Shown: positions 1-6,664 of the stretch, one piece after another
Position numbering within the stretch: the first letter of the stretch is position 1
How the letters are laid out: every line of letters starts with the position of its first letter
Origin: an uncultured Eubacteriales bacterium
Lineage (GTDB): Bacteria; Bacillota; Clostridia; Christensenellales; Borkfalkiaceae
NCBI GenBank assembly: GCA_905207385.1
Contig: CAJLLH010000021.1
Location: 1-13,367, forward strand
Length of the DNA: 13,367 nt
Direction of reading: 5' to 3'
Translations under genes and position numbers: made by a program
Notes under the pieces: model-generated
Told to the model about the DNA's origin: nothing
The model's input: only the letters and a program-made list of their open reading frames with translations
Database searches by the model: none

Positions 1-2888
1 GTAACAACGGTGTCTACCGTATAGCCGTTCATTGCGTTGGAATTTGCTACAGTGTAGAGTATGCGTGCCGAAGCCTGCCTCATCGCATTGACTATTGTAG
101 CGTCATTCTTGTAAGTATTGAGCTTATCCACCCACTTCGTGCCCGAATAGTCCCAGATGTCCTGACCGGCAACAAGTCCAAGGCACACGTCCATAAAGTC
201 ATTGCCTGAATAGTCGGTTACCGCCATGCCGTCCATACCCCATTCGCCGCGCAGAACGTTTGTCATAAGATTGGCGTTAGCGCCCGTCCACGTTGCGCCG
301 AGACGGTTGAAAGAGGACATTACGCAATGCGCGTCAGCTTTTTCTATGACAGTTTCAAACTGCTGGAGATAAATTTCGCGGATTGACTGTTCGTTTGCCC
401 ATACGCTTATTCCGTCGCGTCCGGATTCCTGGTCGTTGAGAGCAAAGTGTTTAAGGTATACATACATACCTTTGGACTGTATTCCTTTTACTTCAGAAGC
501 GCATATGTTGCCGCCGATGTAAGGATCTTCGGAGTAATACTCAAAGTTTCTTCCGCCGTAAGGCGTACGCTGAATATTGCTGCCTGGACCGTAGAGCCCG
601 GAGAACACTTTAGGAGAAGACCAAAGAGCGTCGTTGCCAAGGCTTACGCCCATGCGATAGGTAAGTTCGTCATTGAAGGTAGCCGCGCGCAGATCAGCCG
701 AAGGATAGCACGTACCCTTTGCCGTACCGCCGCTGAGCGACGTAGTTATGCCGGAAGGACCGTTTTCGTCCTTTGTTTCAGGCTTGCTTACCGAACCGAC
801 ATAAGCCGTAGTGTGATAACCCTGACCGATAAGTCTCGCCATTTCGTTGAAAGTAAGCTGGTCGAGAAGGTCGTCCCACGTATATTCTTTGCCGTTCCAA
901 GTTATAGACTCGTCAAATTCAACGCCCTTGAACTGTATGAGCTTTAATCCGTTATCCGCGCCCATAGCAGGCATTGTTCCGCCGGAAGACGACTTGTATG
1001 TTGCCTTGAGGTCGGAAGCGATGTCGTCGTTTGCGGCAAGCGAATTGAACGCCGCCGTATAAGAAGTAGCCGTAACCGTTGCTTTGGGCATAGTGCCCTG
1101 CCAATCGCTGCGGGAAACGTAAACTATGTCGTTGGAGGTATCGTCGTCCCTGCGATTGAGGTCGGCATCGTCAAACTGATTGGTTATTTTTTCACCCGTT
1201 ACCGCGGTAGAAAAGATTTCAGTATCGCGCTCATCAACGGTGTACTTCTGAACAAGCGCCTGATTTCCGACGGAAGTCATTCGGGAAACGCCTACCGTAC
1301 CGTTTGACGTATCGCTTATATCCGCCTTTTTGGCGAGGATGTTATTAAGCGCATCGTGCGCGCCGTTGCCGAGAGCAAAATAGTAATTGCCCGCGTCAAG
1401 AATATAAGTCTGCGCACCGTAAGCGTCGTATGCGCGAAGCTCCGTCTTATCCACGGTTACGGTTACGTTTTCAACCTGGCCGTTTGCAGGCACTTCCACC
1501 TTGGTGTAGCCTACAAGTTCAACAGAAGCCTTTTCAACTTTGTTTTCCCTGTCGTAGTCCGTATAAGGCGACTGCATGTATATGGCAACCACATCCTTGC
1601 CCGCAACATCGGAAGTATTCTTTACCGTTACCGTGAACGTGAAAGAATCTTCGTTTTCCGTCATTTCAAAATCGGAATAAGTAAACGTACTGTAAGAAAG
1701 GCCGTATCCGAACGAATATGCTACGGTATCGGTGTAATTATAATCACCCACTTTGGAATTGCCAAGGACGTAGTCTTCATACCTTGTTTCATAATAGCGG
1801 TAACCCACATATATGCCTTCCTGATAAGCGATATAATACTGGTTGTAAAGGCTGCCGTTGCCGCCGTAGGAAAGCCCCTGTTCCGATGCGTTGGCATAAG
1901 GCGTTACCCACATATTCTGCATTGCAGGAGATGAAAGATTATCGTAAGTGTAAGTAGAAACAAGTTTGCCGCTGGGATTAACTATGCCCGCAAGGATATC
2001 CGCAACGCCGTTAAGTCCGCTTTCGCCGGGAAGACCTATCCACATGCAGGCGTCTATGCCGTAATCGGTGCCGCATATGTCGGGATTAAGGAAGTCGAGC
2101 TCTAAAGCGTAACTGGTGTTGAGTATAACGACTATCTGCTTTACAGTGCCGGCATCCTTAAGCTGTTTGGCTTTGGCAAGAAGGTCCTGTTCTTCCTTTG
2201 TCAGCTCAAGAATATTGCCTGTACCGTCGCCCGCATTGAACCACGGAAGGTCAAATCCTTCGCCGCACACCCTGCCCAGCACAACTATTGCGGCATCGCC
2301 GTAATCTTTTACAGAGTTCCACTCCGCGTCGGTATAAGCGCTTTGAGGAACTTCGTTTATGCTGAAAGTGGTGAAGTCGGGGAGCACATTGTTTAAAGCG
2401 CCCGAACCATCTTCGCGTTTGTACTGACTGCCTGCACCCGAAGTATAGAAATTCCACATCGTGGAGTTAACTTCAAACCCCGACTGCTCGAGTGCAGTTT
2501 TTAAATTAGTTTTTCCCGTTACCGCCACCGAACCAGAACCCGTGCCGCCCGTTATTATGTCGGCAGAGGTTGCGCCAAGAAGGGTAACCTTAGAACCTTC
2601 TGAAAGGGGCAGCGCGCCATCGTTCATAAGAAGCACCGACCCTTCCGCGGCTATTTCTTCCACTATAGCCTGTGCGTTAGACTGCTGCTCTTCCGCACTG
2701 GAAGCATCTTTCTTGAAAAAATCTTCGCCTTTTTCGCCGGAAGTTGTGGACGACTCCGTATTGAAGAACGCATGCACAGCAGGAGCAAACGCATTGCACA
2801 CTATCGTTGCAGCTATAAACACCACAAACAATATGGCAAATATAATGGTTAAAACCATGTATAATACTTTGCGTTTTTTATTGAACAT
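1..2888 (-). CDS. GH3 family glycoside hydrolase with swapped domain order (GH3a), partial
   Basis: Open from ATG at 2888 to the window edge (962 codons; C-terminus missing). An N-terminal membrane segment (about residues 8-32, after MFNKKRK) is followed by a low-complexity linker. Next comes the alpha/beta domain that is C-terminal in ordinary GH3 enzymes (about 70-340, with VLLMNDGALPL), then a fibronectin-III-like domain (about 400-510), then the TIM barrel (about 670-930). Visible catalytic-type residues are the candidate acid/base E210 in GRVCGEGFD, the sugar-binding pair K813-H814 in KHFALNDQ, GRNFEYYSEDP, and the nucleophile D892 in MAVTDYS. The family cleaves beta-linked glucosides, xylosides and similar sugars; the substrate here is unknown. 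The subsite -1 motif normally written DGPxG is ENGPSG, with N709 in place of Asp. The gene starts 32 bases after the lipoprotein gene, so the two are probably one operon. The ribosome site (GAGAG) is weak. A C-terminal anchor like that of GH3b is expected beyond the edge. Family call is firm; specificity is not. Confidence 0.93.
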   Translation of the reverse strand, partial: MFNKKRKVLYMVLTIIFAILFVVFIAATIVCNAFAPAVHAFFNTESSTTSGEKGEDFFKKDASSAEEQQSNAQAIVEEIAAEGSVLLMNDGALPLSEGSKVTLLGATSADIITGGTGSGSVAVTGKTNLKTALEQSGFEVNSTMWNFYTSGAGSQYKREDGSGALNNVLPDFTTFSINEVPQSAYTDAEWNSVKDYGDAAIVVLGRVCGEGFDLPWFNAGDGTGNILELTKEEQDLLAKAKQLKDAGTVKQIVVILNTSYALELDFLNPDICGTDYGIDACMWIGLPGESGLNGVADILAGIVNPSGKLVSTYTYDNLSSPAMQNMWVTPYANASEQGLSYGGNGSLYNQYYIAYQEGIYVGYRYYETRYEDYVLGNSKVGDYNYTDTVAYSFGYGLSYSTFTYSDFEMTENEDSFTFTVTVKNTSDVAGKDVVAIYMQSPYTDYDRENKVEKASVELVGYTKVEVPANGQVENVTVTVDKTELRAYDAYGAQTYILDAGNYYFALGNGAHDALNNILAKKADISDTSNGTVGVSRMTSVGNQALVQKYTVDERDTEIFSTAVTGEKITNQFDDADLNRRDDDTSNDIVYVSRSDWQGTMPKATVTATSYTAAFNSLAANDDIASDLKATYKSSSGGTMPAMGADNGLKLIQFKGVEFDESITWNGKEYTWDDLLDQLTFNEMARLIGQGYHTTAYVGSVSKPETKDENGPSGITTSLSGGTAKGTCYPSADLRAATFNDELTYRMGVSLGNDALWSSPKVFSGLYGPGSNIQRTPYGGRNFEYYSEDPYIGGNICASEVKGIQSKGMYVYLKHFALNDQESGRDGISVWANEQSIREIYLQQFETVIEKADAHCVMSSFNRLGATWTGANANLMTNVLRGEWGMDGMAVTDYSGNDFMDVCLGLVAGQDIWDYSGTKWVDKLNTYKNDATIVNAMRQASARILYTVANSNAMNGYTVDTVV

Positions 2889-2920
2889 AAGCAAATCACT
2901 CTCGCATTTAAAAAATATAT

Positions 2921-3613
2921 TTAAGGATTAACAAAAGCCATGAACTTTGCCATGAACATAAGCGTCGTATTTTCGTCGGCTTCGATTGAAACTATCTTGG
3001 CATTGAGCGAAGTGTTTGCCTCTTCAAGCGCAGGCTCCTCTATGGTTATGGTGTAACCCATGCCGTAAGTATCCATAAAAGCATTCTTGGCTTCATCGTC
3101 AGAACCGAACGTAACACCTTCATCCTGCATAAGAGCATAGTTGGAAGTCATGGTTGAATTCCACCTTTCGGAATTGAGCACAAATGCGTTGTTTCCCAAC
3201 TTGCCGAACACCCTCTCTATTAATGAAGGAAGCTTGCCGTTGATGTTGTATGAAACAGAATTTGCCTGCTCAAGAGTAACATCAAGGTGCGAAGCGTCCC
3301 CGTCGGCAGACGCTACGGAGGAATAATTTCCAGTCGTTACAACTTCTTCAAAGCCGCGTCCTTCATAGTCGGTGCCGAATAAGTCTATCTTGTAGGATAA
3401 TACATAAGTTTCGTCTGAGAAGAGGTCAAGCTGATAGCTTGCAACCACATACCATTCCACGCCTGTGGTAATTGCGCCGTAAGAATGTTTGGAATAAGAA
3501 CCTGTAAGCGTTTTTTCCGAACCGCTGCACGCGCTCATTGCAACGCAGATTGCCGCAACAAGCGATGTTGCAAGGGCAATTGTTAAAAGTTTAGCCAATT
3601 TTTTGAATCTCAT
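2921..3613 (-). CDS. Predicted surface lipoprotein, unknown function
   Basis: 230 residues from ATG at 3613, chosen because AAAGGAGA sits seven bases upstream. An earlier in-frame ATG at 3652 would place 13 residues before the signal peptide and has no ribosome site. The N-terminus is a typical lipoprotein signal: basic MRFKK, a hydrophobic stretch (about 9-26) and the lipobox MSAC with C29 as the lipidated cysteine. The mature part is rich in Ser, Thr and Asp/Glu, with alternating hydrophobic residues suggesting beta structure. I do not recognise a family. It lies just downstream of the HK1 terminator behind its own promoter and 32 bases before GH3a, so it is probably co-expressed with that hydrolase. 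It could be a substrate-binding or accessory protein, a partner of the enzyme, or a ligand-presenting protein for the nearby sensor; these roles are inference from context only. Confidence 0.85.
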   Translation of the reverse strand: MRFKKLAKLLTIALATSLVAAICVAMSACSGSEKTLTGSYSKHSYGAITTGVEWYVVASYQLDLFSDETYVLSYKIDLFGTDYEGRGFEEVVTTGNYSSVASADGDASHLDVTLEQANSVSYNINGKLPSLIERVFGKLGNNAFVLNSERWNSTMTSNYALMQDEGVTFGSDDEAKNAFMDTYGMGYTITIEEPALEEANTSLNAKIVSIEADENTTLMFMAKFMAFVNP

Positions 3614-3631
3614 AACTATTTCTCCTTTTAA

Positions 3632-3646
3632 ATTTTTGTGCCTTTC
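3632..3646 (-). promoter_or_regulatory. Leader motif shared with GH3b
   Basis: GAAAGGCACAAAAAT on the minus strand lies between the candidate promoter and the ribosome site of the lipoprotein gene. The same 15-mer with one change (GAAAGGCGCAAAAAT, 9702-9716) lies in the matching part of the GH3b leader. It is seen in the two hydrolase units but not in the two regulator leaders. A shared operator or RNA element is inference. Confidence 0.4.
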
Positions 3647-3661
3647 GCACATTTCGTATGC

Positions 3662-3670
3662 ATAATATCA
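3662..3670 (-). promoter_or_regulatory. Candidate extended -10 promoter for lipoprotein-GH3a
   Basis: On the minus strand TGATATTAT gives a TGn extended -10 followed by TATTAT, about 50 bases before the lipoprotein start and just after the HK1 terminator. No good -35 is present (the position is occupied by the terminator T-tract), consistent with an extended -10 promoter or an activator-dependent one. Confidence 0.5.
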
Positions 3671-3678
3671 CAAAACCG

Positions 3679-3741
3679 AAAAAAAAGAGGCGGTTTGGCG
3701 TAAGTAGTAACCCAAAAGGCGTACCGCGACCAAAACCGCTC
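3679..3741 (-). terminator. Intrinsic terminator after HK1
   Basis: Minus strand reading: arm 3741-3730 (GAGCGGTTTTGG) pairs with 3698-3687 (CCAAACCGCCTC) over about 11 pairs with two single-base bulges. It is followed directly by eight T residues (3686-3679). It lies about 50 bases past the HK1 stop and separates the RR1-HK1 transcript from lipoprotein-GH3a. The 31-base loop is long, but the stem plus T-tract is convincing. Confidence 0.75.
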
Positions 3742-3793
3742 TTCAATCGGCATGAGATTCAAGCTTTTATTATTATTTTACAACAAAAAACAA

Positions 3794-5194
3794 CTACCCC
3801 AGGTTTTTTGCTCTGCAAGGCATGGCAATATCCAGAACAAACAATTCGTCGGTAGCGGTAACGTTGAGCGCGCCGCCGTAATGTTCCACTATTCTGGCAA
3901 TGCTTTTCATGCCGAAACCGTGAAAATTTTTATCCTTGTCGGTAACGGGCAGGTTGTCTTCAAAATTAATTTCGCCAGTATAATAATTTTCCACGTGTAT
4001 GGAACATATGTTGCCCACAAGGCGCACTTTAAGCGATATTTGCCGACGCGCCTCCTCCTCTATGCGGCTGACGCTTTCTATGGCGTTGGATATGGCGTTG
4101 CCGAACAGGGAATAAATATCCATATCATCCATAAAATTGATCACGTCGCCCTTGACCATGCAGGTAAAAGTTATTTTTTTCGCTTCGCACTGAAGCTTCT
4201 TTTCAGTAAGAAGCACATCAAGCGTATCGTTGCCTGTTTTTACGTTTGTATCGTAAATCATAATGGCATTTTCTATTTCTGCAATCTGCTTTTCGGAAAC
4301 ATCTTCCCTAAGCCGCGCGACCTGATGTTTTAGGTCGTGGCACTTAAGGTTGATAATATCTATGCTCTCTTTGGTAAGGCGGTACTGCTCGCGCTCCTGA
4401 TGCAGAAGTTCAGCCATATTGGAAACCTCGTCGTGCATAGAGTCGTTTGCCGTAAGACCGAAATGCACAAAAATTATAAGCACGCTGCACATTATGGCAT
4501 AAAGCGGTTCAACAATCATTGCAAGAACGGAACGCTCGGTATCGTCAACGGAAAGGCGTGAAAGGCCTATGCACACTATTACGGCTATCAGAAGCAGCAG
4601 AAGTTTAGCCTTTGTATTGCCCTTGTACAGCGCAGGTTTGAAATGCCTGCGTATTAAAATGAAATACATGAACGCGTAAATTGCCACGCGCGTAACCACA
4701 TAGACGACGCACTCGTAAACCTCCGCCCAAGGCCACTCCATGAAAGAAGACGGTATCTGCAAAAGCTGATATGCGTTTGAAGCCATAAACTGAACGGCGT
4801 ACCCCACTGCGCAACCAACCGCTATGAACGCTGAAGGTTCTGCATATGAAAAAAGCATGGTAAGAAAGGTCATTCCGAAAATTATTATGTAGTAAAAAAT
4901 TTTGAAAGTAGTGTTGGCTACATTGTCAGACCCGCCGTAAATGAAATTTTCGCCCGTGACAAGCGAAAATGTTATTTCTATAAGAATTGTTATCAGCACA
5001 CAACAGAGCGACCCGCCGAAAAAGCGCAGGTAAAAGTATTGCCTGCGTTTGAAAGATTTGGCTATGAGATAATCAGCGATGAGCATTTCAATCGCCATAA
5101 GCGGGGTCATGGCAAACGAAGCAAAATCATGCCAGCCCTTAGCAGTAAAAATGCTTTCCATTGCAAATGAGGCGTTAAGCGCAAAAAAGCTCAT
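3794..5194 (-). CDS. AgrC/LytTR-partner type sensor histidine kinase (HK1)
   Basis: 466 residues. About seven hydrophobic segments occupy residues 25-247 and form a membrane sensor with little extracellular sequence. A helical linker (about 250-283) then leads to the phosphoacceptor H286 in LKCHDLKHQ, and a GHKL ATPase domain follows with an N box (GNAISNAIES, near 365) and a G box (NFHGFGMKSI, near 425). This layout matches the HPK10 group that works with LytTR regulators (AgrC, ComD and relatives); many members sense peptides. The ATG overlaps the RR1 stop by four bases (ATGA), and GGGGG lies six bases upstream, so the pair is translationally coupled and is almost certainly a cognate pair. 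The sequence resembles HK2 across the linker and ATPase domain (both have KCHDLK and HGFGxKSI), so the two are paralogues. No AgrB or AgrD-like gene is nearby, so the signal is unknown and may not be a peptide. Confidence 0.93.
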   Translation of the reverse strand: MSFFALNASFAMESIFTAKGWHDFASFAMTPLMAIEMLIADYLIAKSFKRRQYFYLRFFGGSLCCVLITILIEITFSLVTGENFIYGGSDNVANTTFKIFYYIIIFGMTFLTMLFSYAEPSAFIAVGCAVGYAVQFMASNAYQLLQIPSSFMEWPWAEVYECVVYVVTRVAIYAFMYFILIRRHFKPALYKGNTKAKLLLLLIAVIVCIGLSRLSVDDTERSVLAMIVEPLYAIMCSVLIIFVHFGLTANDSMHDEVSNMAELLHQEREQYRLTKESIDIINLKCHDLKHQVARLREDVSEKQIAEIENAIMIYDTNVKTGNDTLDVLLTEKKLQCEAKKITFTCMVKGDVINFMDDMDIYSLFGNAISNAIESVSRIEEEARRQISLKVRLVGNICSIHVENYYTGEINFEDNLPVTDKDKNFHGFGMKSIARIVEHYGGALNVTATDELFVLDIAMPCRAKNLG

Positions 5195-5901
5195 ATAGTA
5201 CCCCCGAGATACTTTGCCAATTCGCCGAAAAAGTTTTTGCGGCTGTTGCGGCTTATGGGGAGTTCAGTCCCATCGGATAGCACCGCCGCCTTGTCCGCCT
5301 GCTTTACGTGCGCAAGATTTACAAGATAGCAGTTTGAACAAAGCGCAAAACACTCGCCCGAAAGAGATTCGGCAAGCTTTTTCATTGTTCCGCGCGTGCT
5401 GATTTCGCCCTCTTCGCGTGTGTGGAATATAAGGTCGTGGTTTATCACCTCCACATAAAGCAAATCTGCAAGTTTTATGCGGCGAAAACCGCTTTTGGAA
5501 CTTATATTTATGTATTTATCCGCGCTACGGTGCTCAAGCTCCTTAATTATGCGCGCAAACCTCATTCTGAATCCGTCGTACTCTACGGGTTTTAGAATGA
5601 AGTCGAACGCGTTTACGTCATAACCTTCCACAGCGTATTGCGCGAGGTTGGTAACAAAAACAATAAGAACTTTTTCGTCCGTTTCGCGTATTTTTTTTGC
5701 CGCCTCCATTCCGTTCATCACCGGAAGCTGAATATCCATGAACAGAATATCCACGTCGGCGTGATACCCCTCAAGCAAAGCAAACGCATCGGGAAAAACC
5801 TGCACCTCAACGCGGACGCCCTGCTCCGCGCAATACTTTTCTATAAAGCTGCAAAGCTTATCAGCAACAATTTTTTCATCTTCCAGAACACATACTCGCA
5901 T
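5191..5901 (-). CDS. LytTR-family response regulator (RR1)
   Basis: 236 residues. The receiver domain (1-120) has the acidic pair E7-D8, phosphoacceptor D56 in LFMDIQLP, T84 in FVTN and K104 in LKP, a full set for phosphorylation. A LytTR DNA-binding domain follows (about 130-232), with LYVEVINHDLIFHT and CYLVNLAHV; the stretch usually written RxHRSYLVN is LCSNCYLVN here. LytTR proteins bind direct repeats upstream of target promoters. It is the first gene of the RR1-HK1 operon, behind a strong promoter at 5945-5972. The ATG at 5901 has no clear ribosome site (only GGT about ten bases upstream), so translation may be weak. Likely targets are its own promoter and the downstream lipoprotein-GH3a unit, an inference from gene order. 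Confidence 0.95.
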   Translation of the reverse strand: MRVCVLEDEKIVADKLCSFIEKYCAEQGVRVEVQVFPDAFALLEGYHADVDILFMDIQLPVMNGMEAAKKIRETDEKVLIVFVTNLAQYAVEGYDVNAFDFILKPVEYDGFRMRFARIIKELEHRSADKYINISSKSGFRRIKLADLLYVEVINHDLIFHTREEGEISTRGTMKKLAESLSGECFALCSNCYLVNLAHVKQADKAAVLSDGTELPISRNSRKNFFGELAKYLGGTI

Positions 5902-5944
5902 ATATTTTACCGTTAACAGAAAGTTTTACAAAATTCTCTTTTTT

Positions 5945-5972
5945 ATTCTATCATAAAATCAGCGCGTGTCAA
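5945..5972 (-). promoter_or_regulatory. Sigma-A-type promoter of RR1-HK1
   Basis: On the minus strand a perfect TTGACA (5972-5967), a 16-base spacer and TAGAAT (5950-5945), preceded by TGA as an extended -10. It lies about 45 bases before the RR1 start codon. This is one of the two best promoter matches in the window. Confidence 0.8.
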
Positions 5973-5986
5973 TAGCGTAATATTTC

Positions 5987-5998
5987 ACAAAATTTTAC
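5987..5998 (-). promoter_or_regulatory. AT-rich element upstream of the RR1 -35
   Basis: GTAAAATTTTGT on the minus strand starts 26 bases before the TTGACA. Near copies lie at almost the same distance before the RR2 promoter (11928-11938) and the GH3b promoter (9770-9778). It may be a regulator site or simply an AT-rich UP element that binds RNA polymerase alpha. Confidence 0.35.
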
Positions 5999-6020
5999 AT
6001 ATAAGCTTATCTTGTTTTGC

Positions 6021-6075
6021 ACATATTGCCGCATTAATTTGCTCAGCCACAAACATTTTCCGCACGGCAATATGT
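6021..6075. repeat. 11-base perfect inverted repeat upstream of RR1
   Basis: ACATATTGCCG (6021-6031) and CGGCAATATGT (6065-6075) are perfect reverse complements separated by 33 bases. The arm centres are 44 bases apart, near four helical turns. It sits 50-100 bases upstream of the RR1 -35 box in non-coding DNA. It could be a two-half-site operator or a hairpin in read-through RNA from the GH3b operon. Confidence 0.55.
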
Positions 6076-6129
6076 ACAGGCTGTTTCTTTTTTGCCGTTT
6101 AAACCGAAAGCTATGCGCGCCAAAACATT

Positions 6130-6156
6130 GCGGCGGAGCCGTGAAAGCTCCGCCGC
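6130..6156 (-). terminator. Hairpin after the GH3b operon, probable terminator
   Basis: A perfect ten-base stem (GCGGCGGAGC at 6130-6139 with GCTCCGCCGC at 6147-6156) has a seven-base loop; an eleventh A-T pair is possible. It lies about 70 bases past the stop of the four-span membrane protein. On the minus strand it is followed by AATGTTTTGG, a poor T-tract, so termination may be partial or may need factors. Confidence 0.5.
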
Positions 6157-6226
6157 ATATTAAGGAGAAAATATAAAGAGTTAACCTTAGCGTAACGCGC
6201 GCATATGTGCGCGCCGATTGCGCTTT

Positions 6227-6664
6227 TTATGCGGCTGCGCCGCTTTGCTTTTCAGCCTTGCCGCGAACCTTTTTAAAACCTACGGCTGCAAGTATGCAGA
6301 GCACCGCGCACGCAAGCATGCATATGAAAGTAAGCACATATGCAAAGCTGAAAACGTTTCCGTCTATGCCCATGAACACGTTTACTATGTAGCCGCCCTG
6401 ATTATAGCACCAGGTTGCAATGGCAAAGAAGTACACGGCGAACGCGCCTATTTTCCATATGTTGTTGCGAAGGAAAAACGCAACGACGTTAAGAAGAATT
6501 GCTATTATGAGCGGAACGTATACCAGAGCGGAAACGTAGGTTTCCGTCATGCCCGATTTATCTTCGGCGGATACAAGGTAGCAGATAAGCGCGATTATTC
6601 CCGCCGCGGCGGCAATGGCGTTGAGTATGTCGCCGATACCTCTGTTTTGCAATAATTTATTCAT
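6227..6664 (-). CDS. Small four-span integral membrane protein
   Basis: 145 residues from ATG at 6664 (MNKLLQ). GGGAGG lies eight bases upstream, so this start is preferred over the upstream in-frame starts, which lie inside GH3b coding sequence. The ATG overlaps the last bases of GH3b, so translation is coupled to the hydrolase. Four hydrophobic segments are visible: about 14-34 (after the IGD), 44-66, 71-90 and 105-130. The C-terminal tail is basic, with GFKKVRGKAEK, and is probably cytoplasmic. Loops are short, with no obvious catalytic or metal-binding motif, and I do not recognise a family. The tight coupling suggests it works with GH3b, for example as a membrane partner that supports, localises or regulates the anchored enzyme. 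That is inference. Confidence 0.85.
   Translation of the reverse strand: MNKLLQNRGIGDILNAIAAAAGIIALICYLVSAEDKSGMTETYVSALVYVPLIIAILLNVVAFFLRNNIWKIGAFAVYFFAIATWCYNQGGYIVNVFMGIDGNVFSFAYVLTFICMLACAVLCILAAVGFKKVRGKAEKQSGAAA

Larger units (their letters stand above)
5902..6226. other. Intergenic region between the two modules (contents)
   Basis: This 325-base stretch has no credible gene on either strand. It holds, from right to left, a seven-base stem hairpin (GCGCGCA-TATG-TGCGCGC, 6197-6214), the terminator-like hairpin at 6130-6156, the inverted repeat at 6021-6075, the AT-rich element at 5987-5998 and the RR1 promoter at 5945-5972. The remainder shows no structure that I can interpret. Confidence 0.7.

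Noticed and set aside
1356..1934. A plus-strand open frame of 192 codons opposite GH3a
   Set aside because: It lies wholly inside the FnIII and alpha/beta coding part of GH3a, which has clear domain motifs; no start signal or family resemblance is seen.
3614..3652. An earlier ATG start for the lipoprotein
   Set aside because: It has no ribosome site, and it would add a charged peptide before an otherwise standard signal peptide; the ribosome site inside this stretch serves the ATG at 3613.
3794..5901. RR1-HK1 as an agr quorum-sensing locus
   Set aside because: No AgrB-like protease or AgrD-like peptide precursor is visible within the window, so only the kinase and regulator families can be claimed.
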